Made by a program: the position numbers and the translations under genes. From Tetracentron sinense (lineage: Eukaryota; Streptophyta; Magnoliopsida; Trochodendrales; Trochodendraceae), in the NCBI GenBank assembly GCA_015143295.1, contig CM026557.1, forward strand, positions 31,319,965 through 31,383,964: a stretch of 64,000 nucleotides of DNA, in the 5' to 3' direction. Under the pieces are notes generated by a model, which had not been told where the DNA came from, did no database searches, and was given only the letters and a program-made list of their open reading frames with translations. Shown one piece after another: positions 46,380-58,639 of the stretch (position 1 is the stretch's first letter; every line of letters starts with the position of its first letter).

Positions 46380-47525
46380 GAGACGAATTCTGAATCCCCA
46401 TAGATAGCTAGTTTAACCACTGGGATCTCAGAGTCATTCAAGACCTGGTATCAGGGCCTCATATATAGCTTCACTGTTTGAGCATCCTTCTGTTAGTGAG
46501 AAGGAATAGGGTAGGATTGCATTGTCTGGCGTGATAAAAATAATACCAAATCCTGACTTGTTCTCCTTCGGGTTAATGCGCTTGATTCCATCAAGGCTTC
46601 ATGAAATTCCATCAAAATACATCTTCCAACCTGGTTTGACCTGTACCTGCATAACTTCTTCATTAGGGAGGTTGGTGACTAGTGGTGAGTCTACGAGGAC
46701 CGGATGTGCTGTAAGGGCTTGCCCTTTTATTGCCTTTTGGGGCACGAATTTGATTTCAAATTTTGACAGGAGTACCGCCCATTGGACATTTTGCCTAAGA
46801 GAATGGGGCGGGACATTTTGTATTTGAAGGGATCGGCTCTAGATATCACTTTCAACCAAATGCCCAAGCATATAATGCCTTAATTTTTTCAGACCAAAGA
46901 TGAGGGTCGATAGACTTTTCTATCGGAGGATACTTGTTTCTTCTCCAACTAGAGTCCTACTCAAATAGTACAGGGCATTTTCCTTTCCTTGGTCATTATG
47001 CTGAGCGACGAGAGCTCTCAGAGATCCTTCTATTGCTGCTATGTCAAGGATAAGTTACTTTTCTCTAATGGGACCCATGAGGACTGGTGGATTGGTGAGA
47101 TATGTCTTGATGCTATTGAGGGCATTTTGATAAGTTTGATCCCATTAATTGGAATGGTATTCCCTTCTTCATAAGCTGGGAAAATGGTTTACATCTTTCG
47201 GCTAAGTTGGAGATGAATCTTCGGATGTAAGCAAGTTGACCCTAAAGTCTTTTCAACTTGCTCAGATTTTTTGGAGGGGCATTTCATAAATGACCTTTAT
47301 TTTAGTAGGGTCAATCTCGATTCCTCTATGGCGTACCACAAAGCCTATGAATTTTCCTGGTGGGACTCTGAATACACATTTGAGCGGGTTCATTTTAAGT
47401 GGTGCTATCGCAGCCTATCGAAGATTTCCTTGAGGTCATCCAGATGATTACTCCATTGTCCAGTTTTGACAACCAAATCGTCGACAGAGCACTCGACTTT
47501 GCATGGAGAATATCCCCGAATATGA
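46380..47525 (-). pseudogene. TatE RT-end and RNase H, copy 1, indel-riddled
   Basis: Corresponds to 50600-51750. It differs by about ten single-base or few-base indels (for example TTTGAGACG against TTTGATGACG, CTCAGAGTCATTC against CTCAAGAGTCAATTC, TTTGCATGG against TTTGTCATGG). These destroy the frame that is open in copy 2. Confidence 0.8.
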
Positions 47526-47784
47526 TTAGCGCATAACCGAGCTACGTTCTTAGCGCATAACCGAGCTACGTTTGCCTACAGGCCCAGACTGTTTTGGCCA
47601 TATCTTTTGATTCGTTCGTCCGATTTTGACGATTCGACTTGCGTTGGGTTCGTACTTCGAAAAGGAAAATTTCTGACATTTCAAAATTTCCAATTTCTTC
47701 CTTATTTATTAATTATACCTCTTTAAAGGCAAAATGACAACGAAAGTGCCATGTATTAAGCATTAAAAAGTTTGGGGCTCTACA
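47526..47784 (-). repeat. TekB LTR-start fragment, duplicated copy
   Basis: Equivalent to 43305-43563. It now sits inside TatE pol, between two TatE integrase regions, which can only be explained by the tandem duplication. Confidence 0.92.
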
Positions 47785-49113
47785 GTTTAGACTTGTATTT
47801 TAGGGGCAAGTCTTTGAGAAATGATGAATCTTTTTAGCTTGTATTCAGGAGTCTGTCAAATTGCTCTAATTTTTGCCTAAACTGACTCTTGGAGTGTTAG
47901 TTTAGCGAGCTTTTTGTTGCCCTAATTTTTGCCTAGACTGACTCTTGGACTGTTAGTCTAGCGGGCATTTTGTTTTGACACAATCTTTTCTTAAGCCGTC
48001 ATTTCAGATTTTTAATTTAGCCAGCATTTGGTGCTTTAATTTCTGCCTAAGCCATCCTTTCAGGTTTTCATCTTAGCGAGCTTTGTTACCAAAACTTTTG
48101 TCTAAGCCGTCCTTCGGATTTTTAACTTAGCGGGTATTTTGGTGCCCTAATTTTTGCCAAGACCATCTCATGAGATTTTGGTCTAGCAGGCTTTTATTTA
48201 ATCCTCATGGATGGTATCACTTTGAGAATCATACATTGGTCGGGGGAGATACTCCATTGTCCGTCCATTGTAGTAAGCAGAAATGCATTATTTAAGCGTG
48301 TTCCCTTGATGGTGAGAAGTTCTTTTAGAGTTTTGGTTTCTTCTTCATATACCAGGTAGTAGTTTTTCTTCGTTTTACCTATATTGAGGGATAATAACGA
48401 TGATTTTGTATCCCAGGTGGATAATGTTCTTTCTTAGAAGAACTAGCTGAACCCAAGTTAATTTTCTCAGCCAGTCTACATACCCATGATAGGATTAAAC
48501 CAATCGTAGTTCAAGTGGGGCATTTAGATTCAAATTTTATGAGCAAATAGGTAGTTTCTGTTCATACCTAGGAAGGTTTTGACTCTGATCTTGTATCTTG
48601 AAGACTTTTGAAGCTTTGATTTGCATTTTGAGAGCGAATAGGCAGTTTCTGTTCTTACCTAGGTGGGTTTTGGCTTCGGTCTTGTATCTTAAAGCCTTTT
48701 GAAGCTTTGATTCATTTTTTAAGAGAGAATAGGTAGTTTCCATTCATACTTAGGAGGATTTTGACTTTGGTCTTGTATTCGGAGACTTTTGAAGCACGGT
48801 AAACAGTTTTAGCTCGTATTCAAGAGCCTGTCAAATTGCTCTAATTTTTGCCTAGACTAACTCTTGGAGTGTTAGTTTAGCGAGCTTTTTGCTGTCCTAA
48901 TTTTTGCCTAGACTGACTCTTGGAGTGTTAGTCTAGCGGTCATTTTGTTTGAATCAAACTTTTATCTAAGCCGCCCCTTAGGATTTTCAACCTAGCGAGT
49001 CATTGGCGCTCTAATTTTTGCCTAAGCCATCTTTTAAAGTTTTGGTCTAGCGAGCTTTTCAATTCCTAGGAGTAATATCACTTTAGGAATCTTGCATTCG
49101 TAGGAGGGATGAT

Positions 49114-50175
49114 TCATTCTCCATCCATTGAAGTCAATAGGTATGCTCCGTTGGAATATACCTTCTCAATGACGTAGGACTCTTCCCACTTTGGTTCGAG
49201 CTTTCCCTTGGTTCGATGAGTGACAATGATTGGAGTCTTGACCATTAAGACCAAATCCCCTGTTTTAAATGACTTTAGTCTTACTCTTTTGTTGAAGGCA
49301 TTAGTTAGCCTTTGTCGGTACATCTCTAAGCTCTGTTGGGCTTGGAGACGACGTTCATCAAGAGTTTTGAGCTCTGCAAGACGAACCTTAGCTGAGTCTT
49401 CATTTGTGATAGACTGTTGAATTACCACCCTTAGGGAGAGAATTTGAATTTCCAGCAGGAAAACTGCTTCATCGCTAAAGACCAAGGAATACGGTGTGGC
49501 CTGTGTCAGAGTCCAGTAAGTAGTCCTGTATGCCCAGAGCGCTTCGGGTAGGCATTTGTACTAGTCCCATTTACTCTTGTCCACAACTTTCTTAAGGATT
49601 TTGAACAAAGTCTTGTTGAAGGGTTCGGTGAGACCATTCGCGGCTGGAAAATATCGAGTGGAGTGGTTTTCTTTGATACCAAATTTGACATACAATTTAT
49701 GTATGAGGGTACTTCGAAAAGGTTGCCCATTATCTGTGATGATGCTTTCAAGAATTCCGAACCGATATATAATGTTGGTCCAGATGAAGTTTGCCACTGA
49801 GTGCTGTTTGACCTCTTTGAGAGTGACGACTTCAACCCATTTTGAGAAGTAATCCATCATAGCTAGGATGTATTGATACCTAGTAGATGATGGTAGGGTG
49901 AATGGACCTATGACATTCATTCCTTATACCGTGAAAGGCCATGAACGTGTTGTCATGTGAAGAAGCTCGTGAGCCCGATGTATGAAGTTAGCATGAAGCT
50001 GACAAACTTTGTGTTTTCTTGCATAGTTGAGACAATCAATGATCATTGTAGGCCAGTAGTAGCCCAATCTTTTCAGCTACATTTGGAGCTTGGGCCCAGC
50101 TTGGTGGGCACCGCAGATCCTGGCATGAGTTTCTTCCATGGCCTGATCAACTTCATTTCCTAAGAGGTACCTCAT
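49114..50175 (-). pseudogene. TatE integrase, duplication copy 2
   Basis: Same three parts as copy 1: finger (about 50175-49924), core (49920-49561) and C-terminal part (49485-49114). Differences are few. One is TEPFNKTL for TEAFNKTL next to the catalytic Glu. The TAA between finger and core is shared with copy 1. Confidence 0.85.
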
Positions 50176-50307
50176 TAAGATACCATACAGGGACTATTTG
50201 TCTAGTGTATCTTCCAGCATCACGAATTTTGTGACATGTCGACGGACTTCAGCGCGTTTGGCACGATATCCGGGCAATGGACAATGTTGGAGATAATCGA
50301 TGAAGGG

Positions 50308-50541
50308 CTACCACCAGTCTTCGTCTTTTTCTTTGATTGTCATTGAACAAACTGTTTCTATGAAATCTATACCTAGAAGGGGTTTGAAAGTTCTTCTTTC
50401 CCCCACTGTGATAGTCAGCACCCTGCCTGTTGGTAGAGTTAGATATGCTGCAACACCAGCCAAAGCATCGGCTTGATTGTTGAGTCCTCTATGGATATGG
50501 AAGAGGTTGCTTCTTGGTATTTGAGCAAGTATCTGGTCCAC
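50308..50541 (-). pseudogene. TatE second RNase H-like domain, copy 2
   Basis: Nearly identical to 46086-46319 (FKPLLGIDFIETV for FKPLPGIDFMETV). It lies between RNase H and integrase, as in Tat/Ogre elements. Confidence 0.75.
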
Positions 50542-50823
50542 TATCTTCTGATAGGCAATGAGGCTGACTCTTCACAAGACATATTCACTTCGGACTTGTT
50601 TGATGACGAATTCTGAATCCCCATAGATAGCTAGTTTAACCACTGGGATCTCAAGAGTCAATTCAAGACCTGGTATCAGGGCCTCATATATAGCTTCACT
50701 GTTTGAGCATCCTTCTGTTAGTGAGAAGGAATAGGGTAGGATTGCATTGTCTGGCGTGATAAAAATAATACCAAATCCTGACTTGTTCTCCTTCGGGTTA
50801 ATGCGCTTGATTCCATCAGGGCT

Positions 50824-51396
50824 TCATGAAATTCCATCAAAATACATCTTCCAACCTGGTTTGACCTGTACCTGCATAACTTCTTTATTAGGGAGGTTGG
50901 TGACTAGTGGTGAGTCTACGAGGACTGGATGTGCTGTAAGGGCTTGCCCTTTTATTGCCTTTTGGGGCACGAATTTGATTTCAAATTTTGACAGGAGTAC
51001 CGCCCATTTGGACATTTTGCCTAAGAGAATGGGGCGGGACATTTTGTATTTGAAGGGATCGGCTCTAGATATCACTTTCACCAAATGCCCAAGCATATAA
51101 TGCCTTAATTTTTTCAGACCAAAGATGAGGGTCAGATAGACTTTTTCTATCGGAGGATACTTGTTTTCTTCTCCAACTAGAGTCCTACTCAAATAGTACA
51201 TGGCATTTTCCTTTCCTTGGTCATTATGCTGAGCGACGAGAGCTCTCAGAGATCCTTCTATTGCTGCTATGTCAAGGATAAGTGACTTTTCTCTAATGGG
51301 ACCCATGAGGACTGGTGGATTGGTGAGATATGTCTTGATGCTATTGAGGGCATTTTGATAAGTTTGATCCCATTGGAATGGTATTCCCTTCTTCAT
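50824..51396 (-). pseudogene. TatE RNase H, copy 2 (open frame)
   Basis: A 190-codon frame: MKKGIPFQWDQTYQNALNSI (end of RT thumb/connection), PPVLMGPIREKSLILDIAA, SLRALVAQHNDQGKENAMYY, LSRTLVGEENKYPPIEKVYL and FEIKFVPQKAIKGQALTAHP. This is the RT-linked RNase H that removes RNA from RNA-DNA hybrids during reverse transcription. It ends near QVKPGWKMYFDGIS, the beginning of the additional RNase H domain. Confidence 0.85.
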
Positions 51397-51628
51397 AAGC
51401 TGGGAAAATGGTTTACATCTTTTGGCTAAGTTGGAGATGAATCTTCGGATGTAAGCAAGTTGACCCTAAAGTCTTTTCAACTAGCTCAGATTTTTTGGAG
51501 GGGCATTTCATAAATGACCTTTATTTTAGTAGGGTCAATCTCGATTCCTCTATGGCGTACCACAAAGCCTATGAATTTTCCTGATGCGACTCTGAATGCA
51601 CATTTGAGCGGGTTCATTTTAAGTGGTG

Positions 51629-52300
51629 CTATCGCAGCCTGTCGAAAATTTCCTTGAGGTCATCCAGATGATTACTCCATTGTCCTGTTTTGACAACCAA
51701 ATCGTCGACAGAGCACTCGACTTTGTCATGGAGAATATCCCCGAATATGATGATTATGGCCCTTTGATAGGTTGCTTCGATATTTTTGAGGCTGAATGAC
51801 ATGAATTTGTAACAGATCAATCCCTTAGGGGTGCGGAAGGCTATGAGTTCTTCATCTTCTAGAGCCATCTTGATTTGGTTATAGCTGGAATATCCGTCCA
51901 TGAAGGATAATGTTTCAAAGCTGGTTGTGGCATCGACCATCATTTCTGTGATGGGCAAAGGAAAGTCATCCTTGGGGCAGGCTTCATTCAAATTCTGGAA
52001 GTCTAAGCAAACTCGGATCTGTTGGTTCTTCTTCTTTATGGGAACAACGTTGGCAAGCCAAGTAGGGTACTGAACCTCTCTTATAAACCCGACTTTGAGG
52101 ATTTTATCGACTTCGGCTTCAATTTGAGCTACTAGTTTTGGGTGAGATCTTCTTTATGCCTGCTTGATTGGTCTGACATCGTCTCGAGTTGTGAGATGAT
52201 GGACTGTAATTTTTGGATCTAGGCTAGGCATTTCTGTGTAATTCCAGGCAAAGACATCCTTGAACTCTTTCAGGAGACAATGATATTTCTCATTTTCTTC
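51629..52300 (-). pseudogene. TatE reverse transcriptase fragment
   Basis: The clear part is 51991-51629: MNEACPKDDFPLPITEMMVD, FMDGYSSYNQIKMALEDEEL, FRTPKGLICYKFMSFSLKNI and VECSVDDLVVKT. The catalytic pair survives as SVDD, where YVDD is usual. Upstream (to about 52150) the N-terminal RT fingers are visible in broken frame (WLANVVPIKKKN-like). Confidence 0.85.
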
Positions 52301-53700
52301 TTAAGAGAGTGAAGCACTGATGAATGTTGGCCTTGGGTCTTGTTCTGAGCCGAGGTTAACTCCAAAGGGATCATAAATTGTTGCTTGACCTCCTGCTTTA
52401 AATTTTGGAGGAACCGGATGGACTTCTGTTTCTTCCGGTCGTTCTTCCATAATCATTTCTTCTCTTGAAGAGGAGTCTTCATATACCGTAATAGTAGTTA
52501 TGGTCCAAACTTGGTCTTCACTTGATGAAGGATCAGAATTTCCTGACTCAGATCTTCCTAAGTTAGAGCCAACCTGCTTACTGGTAGCTAAAGTCCTGAG
52601 TGTTGGCATAATTTTGTGCTCAGCTTGTTCTTTTTCTTCAGTATATAATCCATATTTCTCAAGCATTTTCTTGAATGATGGATTATACATAGGCTCCTTC
52701 TGGTAAGAGTTCATTCTTCTATCCTTTCTGTTGTTTTGGGGAGTGGCTTTGCCTGCTTGCCTTACAGAATGAGAAAAGAATGGGCTTTTCTCATGCTCCT
52801 CTGGATGGGATAATAACACTGGGAATGGCTTCCATTGTCAGCCATTTTTGTTATGCATCGAGACTAACCTTAGTCAGGCTATCAATCATATCTTGATGCG
52901 CCACCTTAACCCATGGGATGCTTGTCGGGACTCTGCTTCTTCTGAAAGCCACTCCATGGAGAATTCTTCTGATACGTGGTCTTCTCTGATTACGACTGTA
53001 TTAACAGTCCAGACCTTATCTTCATCTGATGAGTAATTAGAATCGGATGAGGAATCAGAATCAGAATCAGATGAGGAGTCAGAATCAGGGAACCCAAGTT
53101 CGTGGTTATTACACCGGATTTGTTTACCGATTGCAAAGTCTTCCTCTGCTTGGGAGTGAATGCTGACTCATAGGCTAGCATTAGTTCGCCTTCACCTTGC
53201 TCTTTTTCTTTAGGATTCAACCCTAATTCCTCAAGCAGTGTTTTGGTTATTGCGATATATACAAACTTTTTTTGATATAGGTTTATTTTCCTGTTATGGT
53301 CCGAGCTATGGGAAGTAGTAGTCTTGCTTAGTTGTTTTGCAGGACCAAAATGATGGACTTTTCTCCTGTCTTTCCCGGTGGAAGTATAAAGCTAGGGCTA
53401 TTTCCTGCCACTGACCATCCTCGCCACATGTTGAGACTGACTCTTATTAGATTATCAGTCATATCTCGACAAATTGCTTCATTCCATAGGGGCTCTTGTG
53501 GAGGCTCTGTTTCTTCTTCTAAGGACCACTCTATAGAATCTTCTTCTTCCAATGAGTAGTTTACTCTAATCATGACTATATTTACAGTCTGACGGTGGTT
53601 TCCTCCAAATATTAAGATCGGGAGCTTATATCCCAGCCCTGACATATCCGTATTAATATAGTCACCAGTATCTAAGGCCTTATGTTGGTCCATTTTGAGT
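52301..53700 (-). pseudogene. TatE acidic linker between protease and RT, with repeated modules
   Basis: The largest open part (52819-52301, 172 codons) has PSFKKMLEKYGLYTEEKEQA, an acidic stretch around SSSEDQVWTITTITVYED, and PPKFKAGGQATIYDPFGVNL. Two further, diverged versions of the same acidic module follow upstream (near 53040-52900, and in 53693-53328 with VNIVMIRVNYSLEEEDSIEW). I see no catalytic motif. Tat/Ogre elements have long variable sequence here, where Ogre elements also carry an intron. Confidence 0.6.
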
Positions 53701-54179
53701 GCAACTTTATAAGTAGGTAGAAGAGTCCCTTTGACATGTTCTTCTTCAACAAGATTCAGTCTGTGATTTTTGAGGACAGTGAGGGTCTGTTTGCCATAAC
53801 TTGACTTCTTCTAGTAAGGATTGATCATCCTGTGCCTTTCATCAGTGTATATAGGATTAATTCTTTCGTATTGACCAAAAGAATTATAGAGTATGGGCTT
53901 CTATCATCTTCTTGTGATTGGAACAGTGCGACTGGAGGTAGTTTCTACCATTGTACAGTCCATCTTCCTCAAAGGAACTAAATGATCAACTTTCAGAGCT
54001 TGAAGAGGATCAGCTTATTTAACCTCAAAAATCAAGAATTTGTGAGCCAATTTATTCATTTTTAGATTCCGGAGAGATCTGACCAAAGCTAGGGTCAGTT
54101 GCCCTTCTTTTTTTTGAGACTTTGGGGTATATTTTAACACCCTTTTTGGAACAGTAGTTTGGTCGGATCGCTTTTTGGC

Positions 54180-54560
54180 CCTCTTTCAACCTTTTACCCC
54201 TTGGGCTTTGTTGAATACTTCTTTGGGCACTTTTGACATAAAAACGTGCATCTGTGTAATATGCCTCTACATCATTGAATGGATCATCATCAGCATCGAT
54301 CCTTGCTTACCTATTCCTTTGTGGGTATTTGAGGAATTGGTGATAAGTGGATGGCACAATAAGATGATTATGCATCCATTGACGCCCCAATAAGGTGTTA
54401 TATGATGTATCAACATCAATAACCAGAAACGTTGTAGTTTCAGCAATATCTCCAAACCTGGTTTGAGGTTAACCATGCCCATAGGCTTTTACTCATTTGG
54501 TTAAAACCTTGGATGATCAGGTTACTTTTAGTAAGCCGGCTTATTTGTATGCCAAGCTTA
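54180..54560 (-). pseudogene. TatE protease C-terminal region
   Basis: In broken frame the minus strand reads LLVIDVDTSYNTLLGRQWMH and then VPSTYHQFLKYP. This is the conserved end of the protease region in Tat/Ogre polyproteins. The active-site DTG/DNG part upstream (54560-54900) could not be read with confidence. Confidence 0.7.
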
Positions 54561-54899
54561 TACAACATCCTTTTTGGGAGGATGTTGACGGCCAAACCCC
54601 CATCACTCATTACTCTGGAGATACTAGTTTCATTAACTAGACCTATGATGAACAGTGGCCGATTATGTTAGAGAGTTTCAGCTCGCATGTCTTCATCATC
54701 AAAAGTGATTGTGAAAAAGCATGAGGTCCCTGTTTCAGGCGGTTGAGGTGGTTGACTTGTAACTTCTTCAGAGAAGTCCTCCGGATTTGAGAGGGCATAT
54801 ATAGGAGACCTTCTCAATTTAGGAGACATCTTGAGAGCATCATAGACTTTTAATAAGGAAGGGATTTTCTTTAGATGAGCTAGGATATCATATTTAACT

Positions 54900-56190
54900 C
54901 TTTCATTACCAAGAGCCGCTTGTGCAGGAGCCGGTTGAGCTCTGGTTTGATTTTCATGCTGGACAGGTACAAATCTTAGTTATACCCTTCTGCCTGACTG
55001 GAGATTGAGTTGATAGACTTTGGAAATTATCTGGTCTATTGATTCAGATGACTCTCCTTCCAAGAGTTGGATCATGTTCATAGAACTGAAGTCTAGCTTC
55101 CTCTTTTTGCTTTGAAAGGCCCTGTTGGACTTCCAGGCTTAGCTGAAATTGGCGTAGGCCATCTAGTTTTGCGATGGCGTAAGCCTAATACCTTAATGAC
55201 AGCTGATGTTTCCTATGGAGTCAGAGTTCAGGATTCTAATTTGGAACCCTCAAGAGAACCGAGCGGTGCTCATTTACTGTTTTCTTCTCTTTCTTCATTG
55301 GAGATATAACCATTGGAGAAGTTGGAAAGCCCTCGGAGCGCTGATATTTGTTCAGATGCCGGAAAATTGTCAGTTGACCCTGAGCTAAGGACTGCTTCTT
55401 CTGTTGGAGGGTCTTTGTTTAAACTGGCTGCAGCAAGTGAATCTTGATTCTCGGGCTGACTTAAGATTTGCACCAATCGTTGTGTCTGACAATGATTTTG
55501 ACTTGGAGTCTTAGGTGTACATGGTATCTCTTGAGAGGAACCAGATTGTACTTGTTTATCATCTGCCTATCGTTCTTTTTTAGATGAAAATCCTTCAAAA
55601 AGATCTAAAAGTCCTGTAGGTGTCTGTCCCGGTGTGGATGGTCTCCTTTCTGGGAGTTCAATATCTTCAAATTGATCTAGCGAATCCTGAAATGCCCAGT
55701 GTCTTTCTAGATTGCAGGCTACCACTTGTCTTGGGACATTCAACCATAAAGGGTCTTCATTTGGGACCATATTAATGACATAGCAAAATAAGATGTTGGA
55801 GTCATCTCCCGAATCTGTCGACTAGAGGTTATCATAATCATTGTCGGAGTAGAAGCCTGGACGGATGAAATCCATTAAGGTAATTGCCAACAATAGCTTT
55901 TGTTCCAGAAGAGCGTCTTGGGCAGGGGCATTTTTCTTGGTTTTCCTTACTCTTTCTCTCTTTTTTTTTTCTTAGCCTTGGTTATACGCTTTCCTTCTTT
56001 TCTCTAGGCTTGGGCCTGCCATCTAGCCCGAGATTGCTTTTTAGCATCAACATTTTGAGCCAATTGCTTTTTCATCTTGGCTCATTTGCTTTAAAAAAGA
56101 GTTCAATCTTCATCTGACAGTTTTTCATCAGAAGAGTTGTCACTTGAAGATGTTTTATCTTTTATTAAGTGGTTCCAAAACCACCACCAT
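54900..56190 (-). other. TatE interior without clear domain
   Basis: Degenerate gag-pol linker. Short frames occur (55476-55270, 55770-55567) with no recognisable motif. GRRPSTPGQTPTGLLDLFEG-like acidic and Pro-rich text suggests a disordered linker. Confidence 0.4.
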
Positions 56191-56201
56191 ATTGGATGTA
56201 G

Positions 56202-57473
56202 CTACCTGTTGAGGATCTTGAACAATGACAATATTTTATTGTCGAAGACTTGTTGAATGATGTCCTTCAGTACAAAGCAGTCATTTATCTTATGATTGAT
56301 TATAGGATGATAAGGACAATATTTGGGATCATCCTTCATCCTGATCTCTTGGGGTCTCCTGCTTTCCGGGAGAACAATCAGTTCATTGGCGAGAAGGTCT
56401 TCAAACAAATCTTCTACAATGTCCTCAGAGAACGAATATGTTTTATTCATTCTTTCTTCAATGGTGACTCTTTTTTGTAGGTCACGCTTATCTTGCCATT
56501 ATAGTCTTCTGGCTCCACCTTGAGCTAGTTTAATACCTCTTTTGACTAGTCCTTTGTCATTGTTTAATCAAGCAGTTGGTCTATTTGCACTTGGTGCTGG
56601 TTGTGCAGTCTTTTTCGTTTCAATTACCACGGTTATTAAAGATTTAAGGCAATCAGTGCCATTACCTCGCCTTCTCTTTCTTATGTTGTTTTTCATGTCA
56701 TGTGCTTTTATGTACAGATCTTTAAAACCTTCAATGGTTTGGGCCATGAGGGCAGTTGACAGATTATGCCTGGAATTGTTGAGGTACATCCGAATGAGTT
56801 TCAGTTGAGTGGATTTTTGAGGACAGGAGAAGGTCAAGGCTCTCCATTGGGCAATGAACTCTGTTACAGACTCATTGTCTCTCTATCTACTCTCAATCAA
56901 TTTTGGAACACACACTCTTCTTTGAGTGTTGTAGAATTGTTTGCTGAATTTGAACAACATTGTATTCTAATCTGGTATTGAAGCCTCAAGAAGATTAGTG
57001 TACCATGTGAAAGTAGCACATTCTAAGGATTGCATGAAGATTTAGAGACAGAGAGCTCCCGTCTAGGATGCTAATCAACAGCTTGAAAGGAAATGAGATA
57101 GATGTTGCCTCAGATCTCCGGTAACATCAAACATTTCGAATGTTGGTTGAACGAAGCCTGGCGGGAACGGAATAGCATTGATGTTAATTGGATAGGGTTT
57201 CACAATCATGTGAACATCCTCTTCTTTCTCATTGGCCCTTCGCATTTGGTTGCGAACAATCTCTTTGATTGCAGCAAGAAGAGACAGTGACACCCCTCTT
57301 ATGAGTGATACCTGGTCTGGGGCTGGCCCTGTTCCTGGTACAACTGGATGATTTGAAGGCGCAAGGGTTGTGCCTTGATTACTGCTATATCTTTGGTACA
57401 AGAAGTGCAGTCCTGGTGTCGATGCAGACTTGAGAGCTGACAATTGAGTAGCCAATTCTTGTATTTGAGACAT
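56202..57473 (-). pseudogene. TatE gag
   Basis: Three pieces in order: N-terminal part (57473-57075; VKPYPININAIPFPPGFVQP, FDVTGDLRQHLSHFLSSC); core (about 56990-56568; ESVTEFIAQWRALTFSCPQK, MYLNNSRHNLSTALMAQTIE); and C-terminal part (56450-56202; DPKYCPYHPIINHKINDCFV, the CxYH...HxxxxC finger of Tat gag). Frameshifts separate the pieces. The rest upstream, to about 58470, is further leader or gag N-terminus without clear domain. Confidence 0.8.
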
Positions 57474-58639
57474 GATGGTGGTAATTTCATCATCTTTGTA
57501 TTGGAGTTGGGCCTGTAAGGCGGCTGTTTAATCCCCTTATGTTGGAGGTGCCAATACAGAAAGATGATTTTCTTGACCTCTGTTCCTGTCTAAATTTACC
57601 ATCATGACCGCTATCGGTCGCTTGACACTTGGTTCCTGTGATAGGAACATGTTTGGAAACTCTTCTTCTGTGAAATAAGCCCTAGGCATTCTATACAGAG
57701 GGTTGGATGCATTAAAAACCTACCGCAATAATTCTGGCACTGTTTTCAGTATCGCTGATTGAACAACTGGTTCTTCAGAGCTATAATCCTCAATTGGAGA
57801 GATTCTTCCCAATTCTCTTGGAGAGGTTACTGGTGTCACTTACTTGGATCCCTCTTCGGTTCACTGATGTCAGGTTCTGGAACTGACTGAGATGGATCTT
57901 GGCCTCCTCTTTTTTCTTGGGATTCTTTGATCAGGAGCTATCATTTCAATAGATCTATTAGATTCTGCTTCGTCTAAAGCACCAAAAATAGAAGCAACTA
58001 AGTTCTGAGAGTGTTGCTTTTCTGAGAGATTCTGCTCGAGCGGTGTACCAGTCCCTCGGAACAATGGAGTTGTAAACTACTCTGGATCGGGGTTGCTCCT
58101 TGTACCAACCACATTAACGGACACCCTTTCATAATAGGGGTATGACGTTCTAGTTCCTGGTTTCCCCAGTGATTATGTGCCCTCCTTGGTGGAGCCTAGG
58201 GGTATTTCCGGTTTCTAAGCTAGAGGATCTCTTCAGGAGTTTTCTTCCTTTGCCTTTCAAATGGGGAATAACTTATATTCATCACTTTAACCTGAGGGTT
58301 ATATGGTGCTCTAGTTCTTTTTTTCAGTCTGTATTTGTTCGGTCCCAGAATGGGCTGACATCTCTGGATGAAGGTCGTTGATGTTGATGACGAACAGTTG
58401 TCATCATTGTTGTGAAGGTCGCCAGATTAACACCTCTGAATGCATTTGGACCCAGCCTGAACAACAAGTTTATGTCTACTTTTTGTGGGCAGTGAAATCT
58501 CACCGTCCATTACCCAGGTGAGTGTGCAATGGCACACACCTGATCTCAGTCTCTCGGAGAGACGGTTAGGTTCACACGTGCCTGTGGCACTTACATGTCA
58601 GAATTAAATGCTGATGGCTGACATCATCTCACCCAGCTA

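Larger units (their letters stand above)
43305..47525. repeat. 4.22-kb tandem duplication, copy 1
   Basis: Copy 1 begins TTAGCGCATAACCGAG at 43305, copy 2 begins with the same words at 47526, 4221 bp later. The unit spans the TekB LTR fragment, the TatE 3' region, integrase and RNase H, up to the RT end at AATATGA. The last ~1.1 kb of copy 1 carries many single-base indels against copy 2. Confidence 0.93.
47526..51750. repeat. 4.22-kb tandem duplication, copy 2
   Basis: Same content as copy 1. At its right end the sequence continues into unique TatE reverse transcriptase (GATGATTATGGCCC), so copy 2 is the one contiguous with the rest of TatE. Confidence 0.93.
43564..58470 (-). mobile_element. 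TatE: Tat/Ogre-like Ty3/gypsy interior (degenerate)
   Basis: Minus-strand order: gag (about 57.5-56.2 kb), protease-end region (about 54.4 kb), a long acidic linker (53.7-52.3 kb), RT (51.99-51.63 kb), RNase H (51.4-50.8), a second RNase H-like domain (50.54-50.31), integrase (50.18-49.11) and a repeat-rich 3' region (49.1-47.8). A 4.22-kb duplication repeats the 3' half. Tat/Ogre elements have this RT - RNase H - additional RNase H - integrase order. TekB inserted in the 3' region at 43563/27956. No LTR of its own is seen: LtrF at 58484 faces the other way. Confidence 0.82.
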
